A DNA stretch of 64,000 nucleotides from DASPWV01 sp046726375 (GCA_046726375.1 JBKPAJ010000071.1:1-64000), one strand, 5' to 3'. Shown: positions 27,671 through 36,649, counted from the first letter of the stretch. Numbers and translations: made by a program. Notes: generated from the letters alone by a model not told the origin.

Positions 27671-30600
27671 ATGGAGACGATCCGCCTTCCGCTCGTTCGG
27701 GCGCTTGCCGCAGCCGCGCTCGCGGCTGTTCTGCTCGGCACTCAGTCGGCCTCTCGTGCCACGCTGCAGGCCCAGACTGACGCGAATCAGCTCGTCCCGC
27801 TCAACGCCTATAAGGATTTGAAATGGCGCAACGTCGGCGCGTCGCGCGGCGGACGCGTCACTGCGTTTTCGGGCGTGCGGCAGCAGCCGCACACGTTCTA
27901 CTTCGGCGCAACCGGCGGCGGGGTGTGGAAGACCGAGGATGCGGGCATCACGTGGACACCGGTTGGTGACGGACAGATCGCGACAGGATCGATCGGCTCG
28001 ATTGACGTCGCGCCTTCGAATCCGAATGACGTGTGGGTCGGCACCGGAAGTGCCGCGATTCGATCCAACGTGATCATCGGGCGCGGTGTCTATAAATCGA
28101 GTGACGCAGGCAAGAGCTTTCAGTTCATGGGTCTGAAGGAGTCGGGGCAAATCGGGGGCCTTCGGGTGCATCCGAGCAACCCGGACATCGTGTGGCTCGC
28201 GGCGCTCGGATCGCCGTACGGACCAAACGCCGAGCGCGGGATCTTCAAAACGACCGACGGTGGCAAGACCTGGCGCAAAGTGTTGTATGTCGACAGCGAA
28301 CACGGCGGGCGCGATGTCGAAGTCGATTGGCAGAATCCTGAGGTGCTCTACGCCGCCATGTATCGCGGCTTCCGCAAGGGCTGGGACATCATCAGCGGCG
28401 GGCCGGCTGACAAAGGCGGCATCTACAAGTCCACCGACGGCGGCGAAACGTGGAAGCACATTACCGCCGGTCTGCCGCAGCCGCTCATCGGCAAGATCGA
28501 TCTCGACATCGCGCGCAGCAATCCCAAAGTGCTCTACGCGATGGTGGAAGGGCTCGCCGAACAGGGAGGGTTGTACAAATCAAACGACGCCGGCGAGACC
28601 TGGGCGCTCGTCAACAATCAGCAGCGCCTGCGCGCGCGGCCGTTTTATTTCCATTACGTCAGCGTGAATCCCAAGAACGAGAACGAAGTGCTTGTGAGCG
28701 AACTCGGGTTTCACAAATCAAGCGACGGCGGAAAGACGTTTACGGCGATCAACACACCGCACGGCGATAACCATGGCGTGTGGATCAATCCGGACAACCC
28801 CGAGATCATGCTGCAGGTCAACGACGGCGGCGCCAACGTCACGCTCAACGGCGGCAAGAGCTGGTCAACGCAGCTCAATCAGCCGACCGCCGAGTACTAC
28901 ATGGTCTCGGTGGACGAGCAGTATCCCTATCGCCTCTACGTGCCGCAGCAGGACAACAGCACCCTCATCGTTCCGAACAACTGGCCGTACTCCTGGTCCG
29001 TGGATCATCCCGCGGAAGTGTGGCAGCAGGCGTCGGGTTGCGAGACCGGACAGATTTGGGCGCGTAAGGACGGTAAGACGGTGTGGGGATCCTGCAAAGG
29101 CGAAGTGGGCCGCTACAACGTCGAGACCGGGCAGGAGAAGCACTACTGGGTATATCCGCAGAACCGATACGGCCACGACCCTGATGAAATCAAGTATCGC
29201 TTCCCTCGCCAGACGGTGGTGTACGTGTCGCCGCATGACGAGCGCGTGGTCTATCAAGCGTCGCACGTGCTGCATCGCTCGACCGACGAGGGCGTGACGT
29301 GGGAAACGATCAGCCCGGATCTCACGGCGCACGAAGCGGAGTATCAAATCATTCCCGGCAATCCGATCACGCGCGATATCACTGGTGAAGAGGTCTACTC
29401 CTCGATTTACGCGATGGTCGAATCGCGCCTCGAGAAAGGCGTGATCTGGGTTGGCGCCAACGACGGGCCCGTGAGCGTGTCGCGCGACAACGGCAAAACA
29501 TGGAAGAACGTGACGCCGAAAGGTCTTGCGCCGGGCGGGCGCGTGCAGACGATCGAAGACTCACCGCATCGTCGTGGCACGGCGTACGTGTCGATTTATC
29601 GCTACATGCGCGAGCACGATCTGAAGCCGTACGTTTTCAAGACGGCGGACTATGGCGAAACGTGGACGCTCTTGACCGACGGGAAGAACGGAATTCCGAG
29701 CGATCACCCCGTTCATGTCGTGCGTGAAGATCCGGCGCGCGAAGGGCTGCTCTACGCAGGGACCGAGTTTGCGGCGTTCGTGTCGTTCAACGGCGGAAAG
29801 AACTGGCAGTCGCTGCAACAGAACCTGCCGGCAACGCCGGTCACGGACATCAAGGTGCATCGCAACGATCTCGTGATCTCGACGATGGGCCGATCGCTCT
29901 GGATCATGGACAACGTGACGCCGCTGCAGCAGTTGGCAAGCATGGTCGCGGCCGGTGCGCCCACGAACCTCCAGGAGGACCATGGACACGGCGGCGCCGA
30001 CGGTGAACAAGCAGCGTCGCGCGAGTCGCTGTCTCCCGTTTATCTCTTCCAACCACGCGATGCCATCCGTTACCGCACCGCCGCAAATGCTGGTGGTGCA
30101 GGAGAGCCTGAATACCCGGCACCAGCCGCACATATCGACGTGTGGTTTGCCGCGGCTCCTTCAGGCGACACGAAACTGGAAGTGCTGGACGCAAAGGGCC
30201 AGGTGGTCCGCAGCTTCGGCGTGAGCACTGCGCGCGCCGGTGGCGCGGGACAGGAGATCCGCGGCCCGGGCCGTCGTGGTGGCGGCCCCTCTTCGCTGCG
30301 CGCCGAGGCCGGCATGCAGCGCTTCAACTGGGACATGCGTTATCCCGGGGTGAACAACGGCGGCAGCGGTCCGATGGCGCCGCCTGGAAAGTACAGCGTG
30401 CGCCTGACCTCAGGCACTTACAACGCTGTGCGGACGTTCGAGCTCAAGGCGGATCCGCGCGTGCTGAAAGACGGCGTCACGCAAGCCGATCTGGAGGAGC
30501 AATTTGCTTTTTTGATCAAAGTGCGCGATACGGTGGCTCAGGCCCGAGAGCTTCAGGAGAAAGTCGACCAGGCCATGCAGAAGGCCGGCGTCAAGCCGCC

Positions 30601-30850
30601 TTCACCTGCTCCGCCAGGCGTGCGTCCGCTCGATCTCAAGTTCGCGCATCCGCTGCAGCGCGTGTGGACGTTGCTCAACGATATGCCTGGTCCGTACCCG
30701 CAGCCGATGTTGATCAATCAGATCGAGAATATCCAACGGATGGCTGGTCAAGCTGACCAGAAGGTTGGCAAGGACGCCGTTGACCGACTGAACGACGTCG
30801 TGAAGGAACTGCAGTCGGTGCAGACTGAGTTCCAGAAGGCCGCAATGTAA
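27671..30850 (+). CDS. Secreted sortilin/VPS10-like BNR-repeat protein
   Basis: A 1059-residue exported beta-propeller protein annotated in relatives as VPS10-domain or glycosyl-hydrolase-like. The leader covers about residues 1-30 (ending QAQ). At least ten Asp-box (SxDxGxTW) repeats are visible, for example TEDAGITW, TTDGGKTW, STDGGETW, SNDAGETW, STDEGVTW and SRDNGKTW. The last 250 residues form a beta-rich region with a FELKADPRV segment and a final helical bundle. Such proteins are abundant in Acidobacteriota; no glycosidase catalytic motif could be confirmed. It begins 44 bases after the MFS gene. Confidence 0.88.
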   Translation: METIRLPLVRALAAAALAAVLLGTQSASRATLQAQTDANQLVPLNAYKDLKWRNVGASRGGRVTAFSGVRQQPHTFYFGATGGGVWKTEDAGITWTPVGDGQIATGSIGSIDVAPSNPNDVWVGTGSAAIRSNVIIGRGVYKSSDAGKSFQFMGLKESGQIGGLRVHPSNPDIVWLAALGSPYGPNAERGIFKTTDGGKTWRKVLYVDSEHGGRDVEVDWQNPEVLYAAMYRGFRKGWDIISGGPADKGGIYKSTDGGETWKHITAGLPQPLIGKIDLDIARSNPKVLYAMVEGLAEQGGLYKSNDAGETWALVNNQQRLRARPFYFHYVSVNPKNENEVLVSELGFHKSSDGGKTFTAINTPHGDNHGVWINPDNPEIMLQVNDGGANVTLNGGKSWSTQLNQPTAEYYMVSVDEQYPYRLYVPQQDNSTLIVPNNWPYSWSVDHPAEVWQQASGCETGQIWARKDGKTVWGSCKGEVGRYNVETGQEKHYWVYPQNRYGHDPDEIKYRFPRQTVVYVSPHDERVVYQASHVLHRSTDEGVTWETISPDLTAHEAEYQIIPGNPITRDITGEEVYSSIYAMVESRLEKGVIWVGANDGPVSVSRDNGKTWKNVTPKGLAPGGRVQTIEDSPHRRGTAYVSIYRYMREHDLKPYVFKTADYGETWTLLTDGKNGIPSDHPVHVVREDPAREGLLYAGTEFAAFVSFNGGKNWQSLQQNLPATPVTDIKVHRNDLVISTMGRSLWIMDNVTPLQQLASMVAAGAPTNLQEDHGHGGADGEQAASRESLSPVYLFQPRDAIRYRTAANAGGAGEPEYPAPAAHIDVWFAAAPSGDTKLEVLDAKGQVVRSFGVSTARAGGAGQEIRGPGRRGGGPSSLRAEAGMQRFNWDMRYPGVNNGGSGPMAPPGKYSVRLTSGTYNAVRTFELKADPRVLKDGVTQADLEEQFAFLIKVRDTVAQARELQEKVDQAMQKAGVKPPSPAPPGVRPLDLKFAHPLQRVWTLLNDMPGPYPQPMLINQIENIQRMAGQADQKVGKDAVDRLNDVVKELQSVQTEFQKAAM

Positions 30851-30856
30851 TGGCAC

Positions 30857-30878
30857 GGGGCGAGTTGCGGCTCGCCCC
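30857..30878. terminator. Hairpin between convergent genes
   Basis: GGGGCGAG (30857-30864) and CTCGCCCC (30871-30878) pair over a six-base loop, seven bases after the BNR gene stop and just before the stop of the minus-strand gene. There is no T-run, so the hairpin may be a weak bidirectional terminator. Confidence 0.45.
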
Positions 30879-30883
30879 TGTCG

Positions 30884-31279
30884 TCAGCGCGGATCGCGCG
30901 GCGTCATCACAGGAATCCCGCGAAACGCCGTGCTGCTATCGAGCTGGTTAGGCATGCCGCGATTGGTTTCGGAGGCTCGCTCCTCCCAACCAACTAGCAC
31001 AACGCGGTCCGCCGAGTTGGCTTTCTGTTCCGTCTGCACTGTTCCCGCGACGCGCATCTCACCCATTGTTTTCAGCGTGATGCTGTCGACGATGGTTACC
31101 GGCATCTGGTCCGTGGTCTGCCAGCCCACGACAACAACCTTTGCCGGACCTGTGTCGTCGCCGGGCCTTGCCGCATACTGCGCACTGACCGCAGGAAGCG
31201 GCGTCAAGACGACGCACAGGTAAACGAGCGCGATCGCAATTACGGTGAGGACGCCGCGGGTATAGATGTCAACGCGCAC
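30884..31279 (-). CDS. Small secreted hypothetical protein
   Basis: A 131-residue protein with one N-terminal hydrophobic segment (MRVDIYTRGVLTVIAIALVY, continuing to about 35). A polar exported part contains two similar VVVVGWQTTD / VVLVGWEERA segments. The N-terminal VDIYTRGVLTVIA pattern recurs in Acidobacteriota hypothetical proteins. Start GTG 31279 has GGAGG five bases upstream. No known domain was recognised; an inner-membrane anchored or secreted protein is likely. Confidence 0.65.
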   Translation of the reverse strand: MRVDIYTRGVLTVIAIALVYLCVVLTPLPAVSAQYAARPGDDTGPAKVVVVGWQTTDQMPVTIVDSITLKTMGEMRVAGTVQTEQKANSADRVVLVGWEERASETNRGMPNQLDSSTAFRGIPVMTPRDPR

Positions 31280-31291
31280 ACGAACCTCCAA

Positions 31292-31495
31292 ATCTCTAAA
31301 TCTCTAAATCTCTAGATCTCCAGATCTTCACATCTCCACATCTCCACATCTCCAGATCTCCACATCTCCATATCTCCACATCTCCATATCTCCACATCTC
31401 CTACTCTCTAAATCTCTAAATCTCCAAATCTCCTAATCGCCAAATCGCCAATCGCCAAACCTGCTCCAAATCTCCAGCTCTCCAAATCTCGAGAT
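31292..31495 (-). repeat. Degenerate CATCTCCA/AAATCTCTA repeat spacer
   Basis: 204 bases of near-repeats: AAATCTCTAAATCTCTA, then a block of ACATCTCCACATCTCC and ATATCTCC units of six to twelve bases, then AAATCGCCAATCGCC. On the minus strand this reads as GGAGATGTGGAGAT after the hydrolase stop. No gene on either strand. Confidence 0.75.
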
Positions 31496-32404
31496 TCACG
31501 ATCCAGATTCGGCTTTCTTCGTAAACTCCACCAGTTTGTCGAACGTCAGATCGACGCGCTGCAGCGTTTCGGAATGCGTCGGCCCGTCGATCAGCGCGAG
31601 TGTCACCTTTGTCCCTGCGAGCTTGCCTTCATACTCCTTCACACTCGCCATTGCGTCGGTGTCGCCTGTGGCCACCATCCACAGCGTCGGCACTGTGAAC
31701 TCGGCCGGTTCCATCGGCGGATATTCCAGCAGCGCGCCTTGCCATGCCACTGACAGCTTCACGCCGCCTTTAGTGAGCGCCTCATAGTCACCGGGCGCGA
31801 GCGTGGAGCGATCGAGCTTGCCTGATTCCTGCGCTTGAATGATCGGCAGCCAGCGCGCACGAAAGCCGGTGATCGCGTCCTTGTAAATACCCCTGGCAGC
31901 CGCACCCATCGGAATCCCGATGTACGCGAGCGACCGCACGCGATCGGAGCGAGCCGCGAGGTAGCGGCCGACAATGCCGCCGTAGGCATAGCCCCACACG
32001 TGAAAGCGCTGCGCACTGGCGGCATCGGCGACCGCGAGGAGGTCCTCCACGAGGCGTTCGATCGCGTACGCCTCGCTCCTGGTCGGCTTGTCGCTTTCCC
32101 CGCTGCCGCGCAGGTCGACGGCAATCACGGTGAAGCTTGGCGCGAGGCGCTTGACGTACTCGGTGCGCTGCCATTCGGCGCGTGTTTGGCCGGCGCCATG
32201 CAGCAACACAACGGCTGGACCTGATCCGTTGATCTCGTAGGCGATCTTCGTGCCGTCTTTCGATGTCACAAATTTCGTTGTGCTCTTCGGTTTCTGATCA
32301 GCAGGCTTCTGCTCCGCCGGCTTCTGCTGTGCGACAGCCGGTGAAGCGGCCCGGACGATGACACACACGACTACCCAGAGTTTGAAGACAAGCAAGTGGC
32401 GCAT
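31496..32404 (-). CDS. Secreted alpha/beta-hydrolase-fold protein with Ala at the nucleophile position
   Basis: A 302-residue exported alpha/beta-hydrolase-fold protein. A leader ends near AVAQ (about 26), then come a Lys/Pro/Gln-rich linker with AEQKPADQKPK repeats and the fold itself. It has VVLLHGAGQTRAEW, VIAVDLRGSGESDKP and a C-terminal LIDGPTHSE with the expected His. The nucleophile elbow reads HVWGYAYGGIVG, so GxSxG becomes GYAYG: the codon is GCC (Ala) where TCC (Ser) is expected. It may be a non-catalytic binding protein or use another nucleophile. ATG 32404 follows a good AAGGAGG. Confidence 0.8.
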   Translation of the reverse strand: MRHLLVFKLWVVVCVIVRAASPAVAQQKPAEQKPADQKPKSTTKFVTSKDGTKIAYEINGSGPAVVLLHGAGQTRAEWQRTEYVKRLAPSFTVIAVDLRGSGESDKPTRSEAYAIERLVEDLLAVADAASAQRFHVWGYAYGGIVGRYLAARSDRVRSLAYIGIPMGAAARGIYKDAITGFRARWLPIIQAQESGKLDRSTLAPGDYEALTKGGVKLSVAWQGALLEYPPMEPAEFTVPTLWMVATGDTDAMASVKEYEGKLAGTKVTLALIDGPTHSETLQRVDLTFDKLVEFTKKAESGS

Positions 32405-32551
32405 TCGATTGCAACCCTCCTTACCGATATGCGCGATTCTGACACGGCAGCCCATCCGCTCGCCAGTCGCGCGCGCGTGACCGCGCAGAGTGCCGCCAGG
32501 CGATTGGAATCCGCGTTGCATCGCTTGCTGGCTGGTTCGGAAGGAGGGCGC

Positions 32552-33115
32552 ATGGCAAACGAGAACAAACGACGCGAATCCCGATCCATCGCACCGCGCG
32601 ACGTGTGGCGCGATCAGTGGCTGAGCCCATGGCGGCGCAGCTGGACCGACCAGATGGACCGCTTCTTCAACAGCTTCGGCCTGGGCGCGGCGGGCAATCG
32701 CATCGCTGACTGGGACACGTGGACTCCGGAGGTCGAGACATTCCAGCGTGGCGACGAGTTGGTCGTCCGCGTCGACCTGCCCGGCTTGTCAAAGGACCAG
32801 ATCAACGTCGAGGTGACCGACGACGCGGTCGTCATTCAGGGCGAGCGGCGCGAGGAATCGGAAGACGAGCGCGAGGGGTTCTATCGTTCCGAGCGGAGGT
32901 ACGGCAGCTTCTACCGCACCATTCCGCTGCCCGAAGGCGCCATCGCCGACAACGCGAAGGCCACGTTCAGGGATGGTGTGCTCGAGATCACGATGCCCAC
33001 CCCGCCACGTGAAGCGGCAAGCGGCCGCCGCCTCGAAATCAGTGAGCCGACAGACAAGCGCGACGAACAGCGCACTGCTACTCGCGCCGACGCATCGGGC
33101 ACCGCCAGGAAATAG
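32552..33115 (+). CDS. Hsp20/alpha-crystallin-family small heat-shock protein
   Basis: A 187-residue small heat-shock protein acting as a cytosolic ATP-independent holdase. The N-terminal region (about 1-48) is basic and Trp-rich (RDVWRDQWLSPWRRSWTDQM). The alpha-crystallin domain spans about 50-150: WTPEVETFQRGDELVVRVDLPG, VEVTDDAVVIQGERREE, then the beta-8/9 ATFRDGVLEITMP. A polar tail ends with a charged segment. The start ATG 32552 has AAGGAGGG six bases upstream. Heat-shock control is likely but no CIRCE or sigma-32-type promoter was found. A strong terminator follows. Confidence 0.92.
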   Translation: MANENKRRESRSIAPRDVWRDQWLSPWRRSWTDQMDRFFNSFGLGAAGNRIADWDTWTPEVETFQRGDELVVRVDLPGLSKDQINVEVTDDAVVIQGERREESEDEREGFYRSERRYGSFYRTIPLPEGAIADNAKATFRDGVLEITMPTPPREAASGRRLEISEPTDKRDEQRTATRADASGTARK

Positions 33116-33135
33116 GCACCCGCTGCGGGGTATTC

Positions 33136-33159
33136 GAAGCCGGGGACCTCCCCGGCTTC
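33136..33159. terminator. Rho-independent-type terminator after hsp20
   Basis: GAAGCCGGGG (33136-33145) and CCCCGGCTTC (33150-33159) form a perfect ten-base-pair stem over an ACCT loop, followed by TTTGTGT. It lies 20 bases after the Hsp20 stop and before the cystathionine beta-synthase start. Confidence 0.8.
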
Positions 33160-33184
33160 TTTGTGTACGATAGTTTTGAACCTC

Positions 33185-34564
33185 ATGGCGACGCCGGACA
33201 GAGTTTGCAACACGATCCTCGACGCGATTGGCGACACACCGCTCGTCCGGATCAACATGATCACCAAGGGCGTCGTTGCGGCGGACGTCTACGCAAAGGT
33301 CGAAACGTTCAATCCGGGCAACTCGATCAAGGACCGCATGGCGGTCAAGATGATCGCGGACGCCGAGCGCGCCGGCAAGCTTCGGCCGGGCGGCACGATC
33401 ATCGAAGGCACGTCGGGAAACACCGGCATGGGTCTCGCCATTGTCGCCGTCGTCAAGGGGTACAAGTGCATCTTCACGACCACGGATAAACAGTCGAAGG
33501 AAAAGATCGACGCGCTTCGCGCCTTCGGCGCCGAAGTGATCGTGTGTCCTACCAACGTCGAACCCGAGGATCCGCGGTCGTACTACTCCGTCTCGTCGCG
33601 CCTGGAGCGCGAAACGCCAAATGCGTGGAAGGCCAACCAGTACGACAACCTGTCCAACAGCGCGGCCCATTACGAGCAAACGGGACCGGAAATCTGGAAT
33701 CAAACTGGCGGCCGTATCGATCACCTCGTTTCTGGCGTCGGCACGGGTGGCACGATTTGCGGCGTCGCCAGGTTCCTCAAGGAACGCAAGCCGAGCGTGA
33801 AGACGTGGGGCATCGACACCTACGGATCGGTGTTCAAGAAGTACAAAGAGACCGGAAAGTTCGATAAGAACGAGATCTATCCTTACATCACCGAGGGCAT
33901 CGGCGAGGATTTCCTGCCGCAGAACGTGGACTTCTCGTTGATCGACCACTTCGAGAAGGTCACCGACACGGACGCGGCCTTGATGACACGCCGAATCACG
34001 CGCGAAGAAGGCATCTTCGCCGGCAATTCGGCGGGCGCAGCGATGGCCGGCCTCCTTCAGCTCGCCGATCGTTTCAAGAACGGCGAACTGGTGGTCGTCA
34101 TTTTTCACGACCACGGGTCGCGCTATCTCGCCAAGATGTTCAACGACGATTGGATGCGGGAGAAAGGCTTCCTCGAGCCCACCGGCCTGACCGCGCGCGA
34201 TCTGGTCGCCACCAAACGGCAGGCGCCTCTGGTGACGGTCGATCGCACCGAAACGGTGGCGCGCGCCGCGCACGTGATGACCGCGCACGGGTTTTCGCAG
34301 ATTCCGATTACCGCGGACGGGCGGATCGTCGGATCAATCAACGAAACCCAGCTGTACGCCGAGATTGTCAAGAATCCCGAAATCAAGCGCGGTCCGGTCG
34401 AAGTCATCATGCAGCCGGCCTTCCCGTTCGCTGACGTGTCGACGAGCGTGGAATCGCTGGCGGGAATGCTCACCCCCGAAAACCCGGCCGTGCTGGTGCG
34501 CGACTTCAAGAGCGATCAGACCTACATCATCACGCGTTCCGACGTGATTCAGGCGCTGAGCTGA
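33185..34564 (+). CDS. cbs: Cystathionine beta-synthase (PLP enzyme with CBS domain pair)
   Basis: A 459-residue cytosolic PLP enzyme that joins serine and homocysteine to cystathionine, or acts as a related cysteine synthase. The PLP Lys sits in NPGNSIKDRMAVKM. The phosphate loop is EGTSGNTGMGLA, and VSGVGTGGTICG binds the cofactor. Residues about 335-455 form two CBS (Bateman) modules: the first near RQAPLVTVDRTETVARAA, the second near VIMQPAFPFADVSTSVESL. These usually respond to adenosyl ligands. ATG 33185 is used; the frame stays open upstream into the terminator region. The terminator upstream implies its own promoter. Confidence 0.93.
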   Translation: MATPDRVCNTILDAIGDTPLVRINMITKGVVAADVYAKVETFNPGNSIKDRMAVKMIADAERAGKLRPGGTIIEGTSGNTGMGLAIVAVVKGYKCIFTTTDKQSKEKIDALRAFGAEVIVCPTNVEPEDPRSYYSVSSRLERETPNAWKANQYDNLSNSAAHYEQTGPEIWNQTGGRIDHLVSGVGTGGTICGVARFLKERKPSVKTWGIDTYGSVFKKYKETGKFDKNEIYPYITEGIGEDFLPQNVDFSLIDHFEKVTDTDAALMTRRITREEGIFAGNSAGAAMAGLLQLADRFKNGELVVVIFHDHGSRYLAKMFNDDWMREKGFLEPTGLTARDLVATKRQAPLVTVDRTETVARAAHVMTAHGFSQIPITADGRIVGSINETQLYAEIVKNPEIKRGPVEVIMQPAFPFADVSTSVESLAGMLTPENPAVLVRDFKSDQTYIITRSDVIQALS

Positions 34565-34571
34565 CGGACGC

Positions 34572-34600
34572 GTGTAATGGGGCCTGCCCCATTCGTGACA
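34572..34600 (-). repeat. REP element, left flank of the RAYT gene
   Basis: 29-base copy with five mismatches to the reverse complement of the REP at 35262-35290; the shared core is GGGCCTGCCCCATT. Its AATGGGG-CCTG-CCCCATT part forms a seven-pair hairpin (34576-34593), so it may also terminate the cystathionine beta-synthase transcript. Confidence 0.8.
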
Positions 34601-34613
34601 TCGCGTGACAATT

Positions 34614-35180
34614 TCATTTTTTGCAAGGGCGCCCCCGCTTGGGGGTAATTTCCTTGCGCAGGCGCTCCAGCACCTCGCGTCGCTGCGGCAAATTGACGAT
34701 CTCGCACCAGTCCGCGGGCAGGAGTGCGCAACGATCGCTCCTGAACTTGCCATCCAGTCGATCCGCGAGGCTGTTCCACCCCCACTGCTCCGCGCGGGGC
34801 ACCAGCTTCGCCCGCACAGGATTCGCTTCGATGTAACGCAGCACCATGAGGAAATGCAGATCGTCGTGAATCGCGGCGCTCCAGAACCGCCGTTGGAAGA
34901 CATGACCGTGGCCAACCGTTCTGGTACGGACCCGAAAGTAGCAGGAATAACAACCAGTGACCCATTGCATGTACGCAGAAAGCGCGTTGTCCTCCATGGG
35001 TTCGAGGATCAAGTGAAAGTGGTTCGGCATCGCGGAATAGCCATTAAGACGTACGGCGAAGCGCCGCGTCCCCGCGCGGACCAAGCGCATAAAGAATTTG
35101 TAATCAGCAGGTTCGCGAAACACGACGCGCCGATCGTTGCCCCGGTTGACAACGTGGTAAGGCTTGCCAGGAGGCGCCAA
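34614..35180 (-). CDS. REP-associated tyrosine transposase (RAYT, Y1/IS200-like)
   Basis: A 188-residue HUH single-strand transposase of the RAYT group. The histidine pair is HFH (His54, His56) in SAMPNHFHLILEP. The candidate catalytic Tyr is Tyr116 in VLRYIEANPVRAKLV, and the characteristic GHVFQRRFW segment lies at 92-100. Such enzymes act on REP hairpins by cutting and rejoining single strands. The gene is flanked by inverted 29-base REP copies (34572-34600 and 35262-35290). A REP pair of the same sequence stands at 51352-51454. It is adjacent to a truncated ADOP gene, so insertion or deletion here probably removed DNA. Confidence 0.9.
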   Translation of the reverse strand: MAPPGKPYHVVNRGNDRRVVFREPADYKFFMRLVRAGTRRFAVRLNGYSAMPNHFHLILEPMEDNALSAYMQWVTGCYSCYFRVRTRTVGHGHVFQRRFWSAAIHDDLHFLMVLRYIEANPVRAKLVPRAEQWGWNSLADRLDGKFRSDRCALLPADWCEIVNLPQRREVLERLRKEITPKRGRPCKK

Positions 35181-35261
35181 GCGGTTGGAGCGAGCCGTAT
35201 TCTTTCCTCGTGGAGTTCAGAAACAAGAGGCAAGCGGGATGCCGACTGGTTTGTGACGCGC

Positions 35262-35290
35262 TGTAACTAATGGGGCAGGCCCTTTTACAA
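35262..35290 (+). repeat. REP element, right flank of the RAYT gene
   Basis: 29 bases starting TGTAACTAATGGGGCAGGCC and ending TTTTACAA, 81 bases upstream of the RAYT start. It is identical to the right-hand REP at 51426-51454 and its last base abuts the ADOP fragment frame. Confidence 0.9.
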
Positions 35291-35574
35291 AGATCGGGAT
35301 TCGCGTCGCCTTGGGCGCTCGGCGAGGAGACATCGTCGGCGCCGTGCTTCGCACCAGCCTGCTCGCCGCTGGTTTCGGCATCGCGACTGGTCGCGCCGCA
35401 TCGCTTGGCGTTGCGCGGCTGCTCGAGGAATTGCTCTTTGGCGTGACGCCAACGGACGTCGCAATCCTCTCGAGCGTCGTCGGCATCCTCATCGTCGCCG
35501 CGCTCGTCGCCAACGCGCTGCCGGCGCGCCGCGCCGCCCGCGTCGACCCGATGACGTCGCTCCGGGCAGAGTGA
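35291..35574 (+). pseudogene. C-terminal remnant of an ADOP-family permease
   Basis: The open frame encodes IGIRVALGARRGDIVGAVLR and ends VANALPARRAARVDPMTSLRAE plus stop. This is the last helical FtsX segment of an ADOP permease and nothing more. It begins directly after the RAYT right-hand REP, and no upstream part of the gene exists on the other side. About 94 codons survive, lacking a start. It cannot encode a working permease. Confidence 0.85.
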
Positions 35575-35607
35575 CGCAGGCGAATGACGCGAGGGTAGAA
35601 TGCGCCC

Positions 35608-36621
35608 ATGCCCTCGCGCCTCTCGCTGGCTCTTTGCGTCGCACTCAGTCTGCCGCTCGCTGCGCAATCGCCGAAAACGCATCGCCTCGAGGCGACACCT
35701 GAGACCGTGGCGTACGGCTACTACTGGTCCGAGGCGAAACCAGTGCGGCGCATCGCGTCGGGCGACGTCATCGACGTCGACACGATGCTGACATCGACGC
35801 CGGATCGCCTCGAAAAGGCCGGCGTGCCCGCAGGTGAGATTCAGGCGTCGCTGCGAGCCATCGTGGAGCAAGTGAAGGATCGAGGCCCAGGAGGCCACAT
35901 CCTCACCGGTCCCGTGTACGTCGAGGGCGCGGAACCGGGCGACGCCCTCGAAGTGAAGGTGCTCTCGATCGATTTGCCGATCGCGTACGGCTACAACGGC
36001 TGCGCCGGCTTCATCCGCGAGAACTGCACCACAGGCCGAGGACCGACGATCATTCGTCTTGATCGCAAACGGATGATCGGCGAGTTCGCAGCAGGCATTG
36101 AAATCCCCCTGAAGCCATTCTTCGGCAGCATGGGCGTGGCGCCCCCGCCCGACGCGGGCCGCGTCAGCAGCACCCCGCCGGGCATGCACGCTGGCAATCT
36201 GGACAACAAAGAGCTCGTCGCGGGTACCACGTTATGGATTCCCGTGCACGTGCCGGGCGCGCTCTTCGAAATCGGCGACGGTCACGCCGCGCAGGGCGAC
36301 GGCGAGGTCGATCAAACCGCGATTGAAACGTCGCTGCGCGGCCGTGTGCAGCTGACTGTGCGGAAAGCGATGAAGCTCACGTGGCCGCGCGCTGAAACCG
36401 CCACGCATTACATCAGCATGGGCACCGACGTCGATCTGACGAAGGCGACTCGCATTGCGATTCAGGAAATGATCGACTTCCTTGCAGCAACGCGCGGCAT
36501 GGACAAGCACACGGCGTATCAGCTCACGAGCGTTGCCGGTGACGTGGCGATTACGCAACTCGTGGATGGAACGATGGGCGTCCATGTGAAGCTGCCGAAG
36601 AGCATCTTCAAAGGCAAATAG
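35608..36621 (+). CDS. Secreted acetamidase/formamidase-family protein
   Basis: A 337-residue FmdA/AmdA-fold protein with a signal peptide (MPSRLSLALCVALSLPLAAQ). Family features are GGHILTGPVYVEGAEPGDALEVKV, the central NLDNKELVAGTTLWIPVHVPGALFEIGDGHAAQGDGEV with the metal-binding His/Asp cluster, and the C-terminal DVAITQLVDGTMGVHVKLPK. Relatives hydrolyse formamide or short amides; export to the periplasm is a variant frequent in this phylum. It starts 33 bases after the ADOP remnant. Confidence 0.88.
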   Translation: MPSRLSLALCVALSLPLAAQSPKTHRLEATPETVAYGYYWSEAKPVRRIASGDVIDVDTMLTSTPDRLEKAGVPAGEIQASLRAIVEQVKDRGPGGHILTGPVYVEGAEPGDALEVKVLSIDLPIAYGYNGCAGFIRENCTTGRGPTIIRLDRKRMIGEFAAGIEIPLKPFFGSMGVAPPPDAGRVSSTPPGMHAGNLDNKELVAGTTLWIPVHVPGALFEIGDGHAAQGDGEVDQTAIETSLRGRVQLTVRKAMKLTWPRAETATHYISMGTDVDLTKATRIAIQEMIDFLAATRGMDKHTAYQLTSVAGDVAITQLVDGTMGVHVKLPKSIFKGK

Positions 36622-36649
36622 ACGGGTCGGACTGGTGGGGCAGGGGGTG

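Noticed and set aside
32789..34288. 499-residue minus-strand open frame opposite cbs
   Set aside because: Lies antisense to a well-supported PLP enzyme; composition is Arg/Val/Asp-rich shadow sequence of GC-rich coding DNA, with no domain.
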